Shown: positions 26,324 through 38,701, numbered from the stretch's first letter. The stretch: 64,000 nt of DNA from Cladopsammia gracilis (GCA_022457155.1 JAJGOT010000237.1:701501-765500), one strand, 5' to 3'. Notes: a model not told the origin generated them from the letters alone. Numbers and translations: made by a program.

Positions 26324-26329
26324 AATAAA
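26324..26329 (+). promoter_or_regulatory. Polyadenylation signal of the chitinase gene
   Basis: AATAAA lies about 160 bp after the chitinase stop codon and is the first canonical hexamer downstream. Confidence 0.5.
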
Positions 26330-27540
26330 TATGAAGTAAATCCTCAAATAATGACTCTTTCATGGGAAATTTATACCTACTTCGGTTTTTTATATCGGCT
26401 TGTTTGTTAATTTGCCCGCCTAGAATAGCCTTTGCTAAAAGCGGGCAGCTAAAATGTAACTGTTTCTTAAAAACAAAAACGTTGATGTTGTTGTTGTTCC
26501 AAAAGCCCATCAGCTAGGCTCAAGATTGTTCTTGCTTTTCCTGTTCCCTTCTTTTTGCTAAGTTTTTTATTCTTTTTCCTATTGTTTTTGATGTTTTGTT
26601 TGTTTGTGTATGTAATTATTAGTTTATGTGCATCAGTTCCGACAGCTGATGACAGACACCGCTGCTCACTAAAATGATAAATTGGTGAACACGTTATCAT
26701 TTTTTTGACACAATATGTTACTATAGCAACAGTATAAAGGGCTGAAAACACCCATAATTTTAGTTTTAAGTATTAATAACTAAAAAATGACTCGGTGAAC
26801 CCCATTTTTTATTGTCGAATTTACGTCAGTAGGATAAAATCGAAAGTAAAATCATCACTGAGCATAACTTAAAAAAGTAAATTTGTAACGCAAACGTTTT
26901 GGCCGGTTCGTACGTCGTCTTCATCTATAAATTTAAAGGCGTTCCAGTGAATCAATGTCAATGAAACTTTCCGATAGTATTTTGCACATCGGTAAGCATG
27001 CGTGGTTAACGTTTAAAAAAATCCATCGAGCCGTTTCTCAGATTTTTGCAAAAGCGATTAAAATCGAAAAATACCCAAAAATTGCACGTGAAGTGATGTT
27101 AGGAAAAATGGTAGTTCTCAAGATCGCAAAAGAGAAAGTAAACAAAACTTTGAAGGTTTACAAACATAACATTCAAGCTACTTTTTAACATTATCATTAA
27201 GTAATTTCACAAAACCAGTGTTAATCTCTCGATCAATTTAATACCAGTACACAAATAGTAAGGTTTGAAATGTTATTGCGATTTAATTGAATTCAAACAT
27301 ACAGAATTTTTTTATTCTTGCAAAATATATATGCAGTAAGATGTCTATGTGGGATTTTCTATGCGAAATCTTAAACGCGCTATATTTCTCTTTTACTGAT
27401 TTCTAAGTTTCTTGTTTATCGTCGTCATGGTAATATCGATTTTACCAGAAAACATATCTTGCCAAACTTCAATTCAAAACCAGTTATAGTGGCTAAAATT
27501 TCACGTTGATCTGATTTGGAGAAGACCGCTTAACAGCCGA
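26330..27540. other. No gene recognised
   Basis: AT-rich sequence. A 77-codon lysine-rich frame at 26955-27188 has no motif and no splice context that I can support. Nothing else is seen. Confidence 0.5.
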
Positions 27541-28405
27541 TTGAAAAATGTTGGTATAAATGGTCTCCAGAAAACTGTATCGAACCACCATAAAGTCTTA
27601 TCCAGTCCTTTCGAACGCCATTCCACTCACACATTCTCATCTCCAGAGCTCAACCAAACGAAACGAGGGCTCTGGAGACGAGAATGCACAGATATGGATA
27701 TGGATATGCCTAGATATGGAGGAGGCGTGGCAATTCCCGTGCTGTTGGTCAGCAGTCGATGGGTGTCATATACCAATTAAGTGCCTCCCCTGGTGGACTG
27801 GTGTCATGTAAATAACTTTAAAAATTTCTTTTCCGTGGTGTTAATGGCTATGGTTGATTCCAAGTATAGATTTGTTTGGGGTAGCTGCGGTTATCTCGGC
27901 AATTCGCATGACTCAATCATTTTTCAGTCCACTGATCTGTGGAATCAAATCAAGAACCAGGAATATCTCCCCAAAATTGGAAAGGATAATGTGGGTGGGC
28001 TTCTTGTACCTAGCTTGATACTTGGCGATGCAGCATTTCCTTTGCAACCGTGGTTGATGAAGCCATGCACGACTACAACAAAGATATTACAACTACCGGT
28101 TGAGCCGAGCCAGAATGGTGACGGAGGGTGCTCAACCTAAGGGAAGGTGGCGGGTCTGCTTAGGAGATGTGAGTGCAGTCAGGAGAATACGAAGACGGCA
28201 GCCCTTGCTTGTGTTGTTTCACATAATATTTGCCTTGAAAAAGGGGATACGATGACGAGGAAAATGGATGTGGCAATCGACCCCAAAACCGAAAATAGGC
28301 GTGACAGAGCTCAGATAAGAGAACTTCTTCAAATGAGAGCTTGTGACAAGATTCCCGATACGGATACTAGGGCCCGCCTCATATTGAGAAACTCTGGTTA
28401 GAAAG
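27541..28405 (+). pseudogene. Broken Harbinger/PIF (HARBI1-like) DDE transposase
   Basis: Pieces of one transposase occur in three frames. The first acidic block is AVDGCHIPIK (Asp codon at 27758), then a stop. FFSVVLMAMVDSKYRFVWGSCGYLGNSHDS follows in the second frame at about 27826, with LILGDAAFPL (Asp at 28027). MVTEGAQ and KGRWR (Glu at 28124) are in a third frame, then ENTKTAALACVVSHNICLE. All three catalytic residues of the DDE_Tnp_4 fold are visible but are separated by frameshifts, so no active protein can be made. Intact relatives are about 350-450 aa. Confidence 0.8.
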
Positions 28406-28568
28406 ACAAGGTGGTGGTGTCTCCTGAGTTGCTGACTTCAGTTGCCAAAAGCAAACACCGAACGTAATCATTTGAATCACCACATGTAAATCAGAACTTG
28501 TTTATTTGTGATTTTCTTAGAACAAAAAAAATGAATAATCGCGTAATTGTATATATAGTTAATACATG

Positions 28569-28710
28569 TTATTGACCAAGCGCGAGGGCCGTACTGCGAG
28601 AATATCGGCCCGAGGTCTTGACAGTACGGATCGAGCGCAGCGAGGTCCGTACAAAAAAGACCCACGGCCGATATTCTCTTAGTACGGTCCCGAATAAGCT
28701 TGGTCAATAA
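28569..28710. mobile_element. MITE, TIR TTATTGACCAAG
   Basis: TTATTGACCAAGC and the complement GCTTGGTCAATAA bound about 142 bp. GGCCGATATTCTC-like inner inverted repeats and the word GATCGAGCGCAGCGAGGTCC are also present. Non-coding. Confidence 0.7.
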
Positions 28711-28864
28711 GAGATTTATTACACGACTCCTGCCGGCGGGAGGATTGCGCGAGATCATTCGGGACAATGCCCGGTCCAATATTGCACGGCCGGTAATCGA
28801 GCATTCTGATTGGTTGGTTTTAGTTATTGGCCCTCTGACTGTCGTAGTCGTGTAATAAATCTTG
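28711..28864. mobile_element. MITE, TIR GATTTATTACACGAC
   Basis: The inverted repeats AGATTTATTACACGAC (28711) and GTCGTGTAATAAATCTT (28847) bound 154 bp directly after the previous element. Confidence 0.65.
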
Positions 28865-29151
28865 GTAGTGAAACTACTGCGAACGCCTATGTTTCTCTAT
28901 AACAGCGCGCGGCTACTGTTGTATGCATGAGAGAAAATCGTGTTTTTACAAACAGTATACGTAACGTTATTACATATTATAGGGGGAGTAAAAGGGCATT
29001 CTCAGAAGTATTTTTTAGGACTACTCTGACTGTCTCCTTCTACTGATCGATTTCTTATTATTGTATTAATAATAAAAATAAAAAAAAAATTATCAAAACG
29101 ATAGTTCTTGGGCTGTATTGTCTCAACGTCAGTTGATAGTTAACTGAGGCC

Positions 29152-29341
29152 CCGTCCACACGTATACGGATATTTTTGAATCCGCAACTTTTTTGTTGCG
29201 GATTGGCCTTCCGTCCACACGTATCCGGCGAATTCGGGCAAATACGATTCGAATACGCTACTTGTGGACGCGAATATTTTCTAATCCGTAACAAAAAAGT
29301 TGCGGATTCAAAAATATCCGGATACGTGTGGACGGGGCCTG
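29152..29341. mobile_element. MITE, TIR GGCCCCGTCCACACGTAT
   Basis: Near-perfect inverted repeats of about 55 bp, starting GGCCCCGTCCACACGTAT and containing CCGCAACTTTTTTGTTG, bound about 188 bp. A 3-bp TGA occurs on both sides. The GCCCCGTCCACACG terminus is shared with the Harbinger-like element at 13711, which suggests that they are related. Confidence 0.75.
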
Positions 29342-29391
29342 ATATGTACCGGATTGAGTACCACGATAAACGGGCCGCTCATCAGAACTGC

Positions 29392-30318
29392 TTACATTTT
29401 CAGGCATGATGTTATGCAATATGTCACTCGTAATTGTGGCGGTGCTTGTGGCTGGCAGTGGTCTTCCTGTGGGCTGTTCACCATATATTCTGGGATATCC
29501 TGGCATAACACCAGTTGGGAGGGGCGGGGCGGCGAGGGGCATATAGGGATTGTACGGCGGCGCTCTGGGATAGAAGGATGGCTGCTGTGACCCATGTCTT
29601 CTTGACCTTCTTTGAAGAAAGCTGGCATGTCTTTGCTTGCGTCGTTCTCTATTGCCGTTTTTAGCAGATTAACAGCTTCGGTCAGGATTTCTGTGTTATC
29701 GCCTTTTTGTTTTCTTTTTTTTATGTGCGGTCTTCACTGTGACAAATAGCTGTGTACTTGGACGATCTTTATCTAGATCTTGATTCTCATCGACGACGTC
29801 ATCGTACCAATCGGTCACGGGCATGGTGTTGGAAGGCTCCGTTGCTAAATCAGGACGGCATGAATCACGAGTCTTCACCAATTCGAATAGGCGATCAAAC
29901 CAAACTCGGTAATCTTTATCGTCTTGGAAGCATTTTACCCCGGTTGCAGTCTTGATCGTCAATGCAGCTTTTTTGCATTCGCTTATGCATTTCTTAAATT
30001 TCGTGCGCACCTTGGCTACAGTGAAAGGGACGCTACTCCCCTTGCTCTCTGCCCTGCTCTTCAATTCGTTTTGCACTTTTTCGTATAGACGTACCTTTCC
30101 GTTTTGCTGATTTTTGGTGTTTACAAAAATCAGCTTTCTTTAGTAGTAATCATGAGTAATAACTATATCAACCAGATCGTCAACAAGATCTTGTTTCCAT
30201 AAACCCCTGGGCCCACGCTTCGCCGTCTTATTCTTTTTCTTTTTCATTTTGGGCGGTTCTTCTTCGTCTTCTTCTAGTGACTCTATTTCATCATTGTCTG
30301 CACCATCCCTTTCTGTTT
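29392..30318 (-). pseudogene. Transposon-derived Myb/SANT-like protein, broken
   Basis: On the minus strand an acidic stretch (IESLEEDEEEPP) and a basic stretch (KMKKKKNKTAKRG) lead into LWKQDLVDDLVDIVI. After an in-frame TAA comes RKLIFVNTKNQQNG, then KVRTKFKKCISECKKAAL and WFDRLFELVKTRDSCRPDLA. This is a trihelix/Myb-like arrangement seen with Harbinger-type elements. A slip in an A-rich run (about 29690) shifts to the frame DNTEILTEAVNLLKTAIEN. One stop and one frameshift make it a pseudogene. It joins in frame to the zinc-finger exon at 30606-31017 through a GT-AG intron. Confidence 0.6.
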
Positions 30319-30605
30319 CTTAAGACCTGAAACATACAATAAAGGTTTGCTATAGATATTCTGATATCGTTGTTTAGAACTTCCTTTGTTTAATTTGTTT
30401 GATATCAAAAGATAAAATAGCTACAATTAAAACCACTTCCTTTGTTTCTTCCAATAGGCAACCATAATATCAAATACACTGAATTCCTCCGTACATCTGT
30501 CTATTTGAGCGCGTGTGCACGTTCATTACGTACATTGTGTCAAACGCGAAAAACAACCAAAATGGAAATAAATATGCTTATAATATCGTGGTAGAATATT
30601 TTTAC

Positions 30606-31017
30606 CTGGTTTCTTCATTGGACCTGCAGTTGCCGATACTCTGCTCTTCAGACAACGGTAGACCCGGCGCGGGTCTCTTTAGGTCTCTGTCATAACACAG
30701 ACATAAGCCTCGCAGTATGCAACGCCTTTACCGGCTGTCCATCCCTCAACGTCCTCGTTTTCTTCAAACATTGAACATTTATTGCAAATAGGGAATTCGC
30801 ATCTCAAGCATTTATATTTAGTGTTCGTGAAACACGAAAAACATTTCCATCCGACGCTGTGCGATGTCACCAATGACTCAATGACTTTCGATAGCTCGCC
30901 ATTCCCGGTCGTGAAATTGTCTTTGTGCAGCGCATGCTCGTCAGGCGGGGGGGATAGCGTTTGGCAGGTGGGGGAGTCGGTATTTTTGTGATGTTTGCGC
31001 AGTCTATCACATTTGAA
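30606..31017 (-). pseudogene. Zinc-finger exon of the same transposon-derived gene
   Basis: The minus-strand open stretch 31017-30679 carries KCDRLRKHHKNTD, then CFSC, CLRC, CNKC and YCEA cysteine pairs. This is a zinc-ribbon-like cluster of about 55 residues. An in-frame TAA follows MTET. Beyond it the frame stays open to GPMKKP and a good donor (CAG-GTAAAAAT at 30605). Splicing to an acceptor after TTAAG at 30319 keeps the frame into ETERDGADNDE. Likely a decayed two-exon mobile-element gene. Confidence 0.5.
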
Positions 31018-31029
31018 TCAATTATTTTG

Positions 31030-33770
31030 TAATTTGCATGATTTATTAATTGAGTTCAGCGCGTGTTTAGAACGGGCGTTTGCTGAAACGCCGAACCACT
31101 GTCGCATTATCCGACTTGACAAGTCGAACCGCCGCCCCAAGAAGCCAGAGGCTCGATTTTAGGAACGAAACCAGAGGAGGGACGACTGCCGTCCCACAAT
31201 ACCACGCAATCGCATTTCTGTCACGCTCTCAAAGATGGCGCGGAATTTTCTAAGAAATACAGTGGAGTGAGGTGCCGGTTTCTTACTGTTCCGTTAGACG
31301 AAGTAGAGGTTAGATACCAGTTTTGTGTACTTTCGAACTTGTTAACGTTTTACTTGTTTTCTTTCTTGGAACAGTTGGCCGGCTTTTGATGTAAATTATT
31401 TAGGTTAACAATGTGAGGTATTTTGATCTCGTGCCACTGGTCAATGACCTTGTTGAAATAAATCGTTGGTATTCGTTAATAAGAAGGACTAACTAGCATT
31501 TTCATTGATATTCATCGCATTGTATTGTTATTCCTTTGAACGGTTCTAAAATGCTCCAAAATGCTCCACGATATCGTCCTGAAAATGTATTGTAAAAAGC
31601 GCTTAGATTTGGCTACTTGCAATATGAGACACGAGAAGTACAAAAATTGACAGCACACGTACGACTCGCACTCGTCGCAAAAATGTATTTTAAAAGCCTG
31701 AAGTTTAGTGCTTTTCCAGTAAGACTTCAGAGAGAATTGCTTCTTTAGATCGCAGTTATGAATTTGTTCTCTTTGATGATATGGACTTTTTGATCTCGGC
31801 GAATTATCTCTCAAATTGATGGGAGGATTTCATGCTGTCCAGAGCCGTTAGAATTATTTTATTTATTTATGCCGTTGTTCGGTGCTAGCTCTGTTAGTAT
31901 ACATTGCGGTTTCTTTGACTCACTTTTGTTGCAAGATAAATACTTAGCGGCTAAAGTTTGTTATCGCTTTGAAAGTGCTAGGATCGTAAAATTTCTCAGA
32001 CGGTGATTTAATGTCTAAAGTCTGCGGTGTGCAAGACTTGTGAGAAAGTGTTTCCGGCATCATGGCGTCTTAGATCCGAGTCTCAAAAAGCCGTAGTCTA
32101 CAATTCCACTGCAATGAAATCATGAATTCTTGCAATAATTTTTAGCTCCTTAGTTATTTCTGTAGTTGAGTAGTGTGTCTCAGTGGAGCTAGGATAAAGC
32201 TCCGTTGTTTTGTAACAGCGTTTGATTTGGCATCCAACAATAATCTGCAGCATGGTTGCTGTTTTGTAAATCTCACGGATTCTAGTAAATTCTTACATTC
32301 TTTCCTTAAGCAAGGAATGAACACAATTTCATGTCCTTAAGCAAGCCTCGAGTTTCGGTTCTTTGGCGAACCTCGTCAGTTGCTACCATGTGTAAAGGTC
32401 TCGTAGGACGGATTCGCTCTCAGCGCCATTATGCAATGGCGTCGCTGCCAAACTGTACTGATGACGTCATCCTACTTCGAAATGCAATGCATTGTGGGAT
32501 GGCAGTCTTACCTGGAACGAAACGACGCTGAACGTCGCATAATTGAAATAATTGTGGCGGATTTGTATCGCGCTAAGCGTGAACGCATTGTTTTGAACGC
32601 AGTAAGAAGAACATACTCAGTGTGAAATAGCGGCATTTACATATTTTTAAGAAATTATGTTGCAAGTCATTTGTCTAGTAACAATATACATGCCGCATGT
32701 TAAGTGTTTATGCGATTCTGTAAAATTTTTTGCGCCGGTTTATGCATACGTGTTCGCTGTACTGAAAAAAGCAATATCCAATATTTATTGTACAGTGATA
32801 CTTGACGAATACGCTCGCTTAATCTGAGCTTTGACCTAATCTTCAAAACACCTTACAAATAAAAAAAGGCAAATAAATGGCGACTTATTTATTTATCGTG
32901 CAAAACACCACAACAGTGGAAGAAACAACTCCGTGGAACGTTCGAAATAAAGGCAAAAAACATGGTAAAAACAATAAAAAAGTAAGTGACACACTCAAAC
33001 ACCAACCTTCAATATAAAAGGGTCTGAGTGGGGTCACCTCGATAACACTTAGCACTTAATGTCTGGGCTCTCTAACTTAAAACAGTTAACGCAACAGTAA
33101 AAAAATCACTGTAACAGTAAATTTCATCCAGATAGTAACAAAAAACGGCCCCAATGATTGTCTGAAACGCCTAAATCGTAACCCCTAAAAGTGTCCACGG
33201 CCGCTTACGGGAATGTCCGCTAACGGGAATCACGATCTCATCTTGGAATATGTTAGAAAAGCTATATAAATAAATGCAGAACAAAGTCCATTCTACACAA
33301 CTACCCTTATGCCGAAAGATAATCACATATTAACGTTGGTTCCCCGTTGTTTGGAAGCATACAATACTTTCTTTCTCACTGTTTTTATTCTCCCGAACAC
33401 TATGACCCGTAACGGAGATTTCTTAGAAAATCAATGAACCCGAGAAACCAACCAACGATATTAACTACAGTTTAATTGTATACTGACGGCGGTTCAAGAG
33501 TATCCAATTTATTTTTGGCACGAGTAGAACTTACCGGATAAACTGGAAAAAGAGGTGTTCAATATGATGGACCAATAAAAACAGAGGTTCAGAAAAGCTA
33601 GGTAGTGACACCCCTGATGGCATCTCTGATCCCTGACATCCCTGCTGACATACTACGTTCGTGTTCGAGTGGTATATAGTTTAGGTGCGGTTTACTAACA
33701 GCTCAGACTGAAGTCGTAAAGACAGCTACAACACCAGTTATTCAAAGGTAAGTTGTGCTACTCGAAAGGT
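31030..33770. other. No gene recognised
   Basis: Short open frames only. A 64-codon frame at 32431-32625 ends in a basic helix-like segment (RNDAERRIIEIIVADLYRAKRER) but has no splice context or family that I can name. No large repeat is seen. Confidence 0.45.
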
Positions 33771-33777
33771 ATGCGAA

Positions 33778-34018
33778 ATAGTCCATTTTACAGTTGTGTG
33801 CTTGGTGACCTTGCCTTTGAGTGGAAGTGAGGCTGGAGGTGACCTTGCTTTGATACAAACCTTTCTGCCTTTCATATGTTAATAATGCTGTTCTCATGCT
33901 AACTAGGTAAATTTACATCTAAAAAGCTCCAAGGTCTGTATCATAACAAGGTCAACTTTAACCTCGCTTCCACTCAAAGGCCAGGACACTAAGAAGACAA
34001 CTGTAAAATGGTCTATTG
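33778..34018. mobile_element. MITE, TIR ATAGTCCATTTTACAGTTGT
   Basis: The terminal repeats ATAGTCCATTTTACAGTTGT and the complement of ACAACTGTAAAATGGTCTAT are followed inward by long imperfect arms (TTGAGTGGAAGTGAGGCT). The total is about 240 bp. One end recurs at 22620-22690. Confidence 0.75.
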
Positions 34019-36004
34019 AGGAGCTACAGTGAAGAGTATTTAGATATTACCCGAAAGGGATCAAAAGAACCTGCTAATCGATTATAGCATGTTTGCGCTA
34101 TACCGTCTACCCGTGATGTGCCTGTAGCGGCATTAAAAGTTTTAGGTAGTCATGCCTTTCCACAATCTGAAAGAAAGACCACTCGTTCTCCATCAACTTG
34201 TACCATTTCAAGAAATATATCGAACAAAAGCAAATACGAAGGAAAGCAACAACAGGATTTCTTGCAAATTATAGAGTTCTACATGGATAATCTGCATAAG
34301 GCGCACGAGTTTTATTATAAATACTTTTAAAGTCTATTTTTGGCGATTTAAATCTATCATTTCGCTTTAAATTATGCCTTAAAATCTATAGCAAAGCCTG
34401 TCATGAACAATTATTTCATTCAACTAATCATGCAGTACTGTCCAAAAAAGTGTCATAGTTTGGAGAAAGTGAAATGGCAATCGGAATAGATCGAACTCAG
34501 GCAAGTTAAGGCATGACTAGGCGTTTCAAACGAATAATAAGGAAAATTATTTTTTTCCTTCCCTCGTCTCGCGCTTCGCGCTCGTGTCGCGCTTCGCGCG
34601 AAATGCTTGTCATGCAGGCTATAACTTGCTTGAGAAGGAATTAGATTCATTGAAGCATTCATTTCAGATAGCAAAGAGCGTGTTGGTGAGTTCATCGGCT
34701 CGTACAGCGCCATCATTAAAGAGTTTGCGCGTTAGCGTCCAAAACAGGAATAAAGAGAAACTGTGTAGAATACAATTTTTTAATTATCGGAAAACATGTC
34801 GCATAGCTATTTAAATCAGGAATGCGCGTTTTAAGAAACATGATACCTGATCATGAATAAATTCATAAGGCAAAATTTTAGCAGGGGTGTCACTTTGAAA
34901 AACGTTATATCGTGAACGTTTGAAAGCCGATTTCGCTAAACTTTAACAGAGATATTGGCGAATAATGGAAGTGCATAAGGATTGTTTTTTTTTATTGAAA
35001 AGATCGCGCTTTGCGGCAATGCTGTAAGCCACTAAAGTTATTTTTTTAAACGTAGTTTTGTGTCCAAGTTTGCTCCTCGAGAAGAACACAAAGCAAGTTG
35101 ATTTCACCACTCACTGATCCTTCAAAATATCTTTTGTGTCATATCTGACTCCAATTTTTTGATTTCAACTTTAATTAAAAGTTATTAGCTTTTTATAAAG
35201 GAGTAAAATTGTCCATATTATAATTTGAAGCCTCATATCTTCCCTTTGAAAGCCTATTTAAAAATTTGGAGTCAGATATGACAATCTACAATACACCTAG
35301 TTTACCTCCCTGCAGTGTCAACTCATGAAATTCTCTATCCGCGCTGAATTCTTGGACACAAAATTGCTTGTTTTTACGCTTCCGAAGGCTTCCCGAGCAA
35401 ACACGAATGCAAAAAAATATAGTTATGGTAATTATGCTAATTTTAATCCACAGGCTTTTGTGAACACTTCATATCATGCAGAAAGAACAATGGGTTGAAA
35501 AATAGATTAAATGCATTTTACCAGACAGCGCTTTGCACGTTCAATTATTGATGCAGAAACATTACAGAGCCTGTTCGTGAATATTTCGCGCATTTTCGGT
35601 ATCAGCCGTCGCACTTCGTGCATACTCTGTCAGGTCGCGGGGGACAGGTTCCGCTCATCAGTATGCATTTATGAAAAGAGTATGCACGAAGTGCGACGGC
35701 TGATACCGAAAATGCGCGAAACCGGTTCACGAACAGGCTCTGTGATGTTTCTGCATCAATAATTGCACGTGCAAAGCGTTGTCTGGTAAAATATACTATT
35801 TTTCAACGCATTGTTCTTTCCGCTTGAAGTGTTGACAATAGCCCGTGGATTAAAATTAGCAAAATTACCATAAATATATATATATTTTTTGCATTCGTGT
35901 TTGCTCGGGAAGCCTTCGGAAGCGTAAAAACAAGCAATTTTGTGTCCAAGAATTCAGCGCAGATAGAGAATTTCATGAGTTGACACTGCAGGGAGGTAAA
36001 CTAG

Positions 36005-36243
36005 GGTCGTGTTCTATTGGGATCAACCGTTTCAACCTAAACCGGTTTTGGTTGATTTGGTTGAGGTGTCCCAATAGAACACTTTTCAACCATTTTCGGT
36101 TTCAACCATTTCAACCAGGTTCAGAGCTGGTTGAAATGGTTGATCAACCAAACCAACCGAAAACGGTTTTTTCCCAATAGAACACGAAACAAATCCAACC
36201 AACCCAACCAATCGAAAATGGTTGATCCCAATAGAACACGGCC
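36005..36243. mobile_element. Nested MITE 1, TIR GGYCGTGTTCTATTGGGATC
   Basis: 239 bp with inverted ends (GGTCGTGTTCTATTGGGATC and the complement of GATCCCAATAGAACACGGCC), full of TTTCAACC / GGTTGAAA words. It is flanked by TAG. The uninterrupted site AAACTAGGTGTATTG is preserved in the left arm of the surrounding foldback, which fixes the boundaries. Confidence 0.85.
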
Positions 36244-36436
36244 TAGGTCTATTGTAGATTATAAATTTTTTTTCAAAGGGAAGATATGAGACTTCAAATT
36301 CCAACATGGACAGTTTTATTCCTTTTAAAGCTAATTTTAACTTTTAATTAAAGATGAAATAAAAAAGTCCGAGTCAGATATGACACAATAGACGTTTTGA
36401 CGGATCAGTGAGTGATGAAATCAACTTTCCCTAGAT

Positions 36437-36714
36437 AGTTAATAGAACAAACTGGTTATGAAGCTCAACAAATTTTGAAAAGAATGTACAAAGCTGCTTT
36501 GTTTTATGTTGAACGAACTGTGACCGTGCACATTGTTTTGTTTAACGTGTGAGCCCAAATGTTTCTACTGGTCAGTTGCTCATATGCATTTCAATACCTT
36601 TTGTGTTTTGTGCACGGTCAAGGCAAACGAACAAAAGAAATAGAGAACAAAAACAAAACAAAGGACTGACTGGTCTGACTGAGTTTCATAACCAGTTTTT
36701 TCTATTAACTATGC
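36437..36714. mobile_element. Nested MITE 2, TIR AGTTAATAGAACAAACTGG
   Basis: The inverted ends AGTTAATAGAACAAACTGG and the complement of CCAGTTTTTTCTATTAACT bound about 275 bp. The inner words TGACCGTGCAC / GTGCACGGTCA are also inverted. The segment is absent from the left arm of the host foldback. Confidence 0.75.
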
Positions 36715-37595
36715 TCAAGTTGTGTTCTTCTCGAGGAGCAAACTTGGACACAAAACCACAACAATAGTGGCTTGCAGAGCAAAGGACGATTCCTTCAATA
36801 AAAAACAATCCTTATGCACTTCCATTATTCGCCAATATCTTTGTTAAATTTTAGCGAAATCGGCTTTCAAACGTTCATGATATAATGTTTTTCAAAGTGA
36901 CACCCCTGATAAAATTTTGCCTTATGAATTTATTCATGGTCAGGTATGCCCCGTGACCTTAAGGCTTGTTTACACGCAACGCAAAGCCGTGAGCAAGCAA
37001 AAGCACAAGAAACTGGCTACGAACTGGCGCGACGCAAGCGTGCATGCAAGTGTAAACGCTGTGGTTTTTTCAACAACGTACCTTTCAGTACAGTCAGTGC
37101 TTGGATGAAAGTATGGTATAGCAATATCATTGTTCAGTTAACAAACGTATTTCGATGTTATGTATTTACATGGAGGGATTCAGTTAGTGTGACGCTGTGA
37201 TTGAAATTTTAATATTCGGTCTTGTGCTGTGTACACGATTTTTGAAAATTTTCCTAGTCTGCAAACTTAGTTATAATTATAGTTAGTCTACTGCCACGAA
37301 TGCCGGTTCTAATCCCCTGATAGCACCATAAGCTTAAGCACGGCGAATGAAAGCTGAATGAGCTAAATATATAAAGCTAAATATCCAGATATGTATTGCA
37401 CAGCTACAGTGAATGATTTGATCAGATATTTTCGAATTAAAAGCAACTGTGTAAGGCGTAAGTCTATCCAGGAATCAAAATAGAGCAGAATACTAAGTAA
37501 GGGAGTATTGACCAGGAGCGAGGGGATATGTGATATGTTCCCCTCGTGTTCCCCCCATGCGCCCTGGATCCGATCCCTACATGGCTTGTTAAGTC

Positions 37596-37784
37596 TTGTC
37601 TTACAACTTTCAAATAAACTTTTGCTGCCTGCTTGCTAAATACTACATTTGGCTGTGTAAAATGAAAGAATGTCCACCAAAACTTGATGATTTTTTACAC
37701 TATATGAAACATATCAATGAAATTGAAAACAAAGCCGACATTATTAACCGGAAGAAATTGGAGCCTTTTAAGTCTTTCTTGTAG
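37596..37784 (+). pseudogene. LINE ORF2 3'-end fragment
   Basis: The frame CCLLAKYYIWLCKMKE, then KLDDFLHYMKHINEIENK, resembles the extreme C-terminus of non-LTR retrotransposon polyproteins (LAKYYIW-type end). A stop and a roughly 350-bp 3'-UTR-like tail with CTT repeats and a terminal A-rich stretch (about 38095-38128) follow. 5' truncation fits LINE insertion. Confidence 0.5.
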
Positions 37785-38166
37785 TCCCCTGTGAATTTGA
37801 TGCCAGTCCCCTAAGAAAAGAAAAAATGCATATAACTTCTTCTTCGACTTCTTCTTCTTCTTCTTCTTCTTCTTTCTTTCCTTCTTTTCTTTGTTTTGCT
37901 TTCCTTCCAGGCTAAATTTAGTTTAAAGTTTTAAAGTAAATGCTGTAATAAGTAATTATAATATTAAAATTACAGTAAGAATATAGAAATATTGTGAAAT
38001 ATATGGAAGTAAGCTTAGTGCTGCACGTAATGTCATGTTTTGTAATGTATTTGTGACTTCTTTTTTTTCTGTAATGTAACACTACTGTTTCTTGTTTAAT
38101 AATAATAAAAACATATAAAATAAAAAAAAGTCTTGTCTTGACGTCCTTGCGCCCTCCATTACTCAC

Positions 38167-38701
38167 ATGGTTAATTTGTCTATTCGCCACGCCTACGTTC
38201 TCGATGACTGGAAAACTGCGCTTGTGCAACCTCTGCTAAAGAAATCCGGCCTTGAGTTAACCTATGAGAATTTCCGTCCCGTAAGCAATCTACCTTTTGT
38301 CTCCAAGATCGTCGAAAAAGCAGTTCTTTCAATTGTTTAAGCACTGTGAATGCAATGCTCCTCTGCCTCCTCTACAATCAGGGTTCCGAAGATTTCACTC
38401 AATTGAAACTGCTTTGCTTAAGGTTCAAAGTGATATTCTTATGTCAATGGATCATCAGGAAATTACGCTTTTTGTGTTACTGGATCTGAGCGCTGCATTC
38501 GATACAATCGACCATCAGATTCTCCTTAACGTTCTTGAAAAAGATTTTAGAATCATTGGCTCTGCCCATAAATGGTTTGCGTCTTATCTATCTGACCGAA
38601 AACAACGTGTTCTCATTAACGATCGGACATCTGATGACTTCCATTTAAACTGCGGTGTCCCACAAGGCAGCTGCATGGGACCTATTTTATTTATATCGTA
38701 A
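38167..38701 (+). pseudogene. Truncated non-LTR reverse transcriptase
   Basis: Reads DDWKTALVQPLLKKSG and ENFRPVSNLPFVSKIVEKAV, then shifts frame at about 38330. It continues with FRRFHSIETALLKV, motif A (LLDLSAAFDTIDHQIL) and motif B (GVPQGSCMGPILF), and ends there. The YxDD catalytic motif C and all of the C-terminus are missing. Family type CR1/L2-like. Non-functional. Confidence 0.85.

Larger units (their letters stand above)
34843..36947. mobile_element. 2.1-kb foldback element with two nested insertions
   Basis: The left arm 34843-35628 and right arm 35677-36947 are inverted copies of one sequence around a 48-bp centre. The outer ends read ATACCTGATCATGAATAAAT and its complement. The right arm is longer because two other elements are inserted in it (36005-36243 and about 36437-36714). 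The arms contain no transposase frame. Confidence 0.85.

Noticed and set aside
29258..29590. Several overlapping frames around the MITE at 29152-29341
   Set aside because: They read through an inverted repeat, so both strands look open. Only the Myb-like minus frame has independent support.
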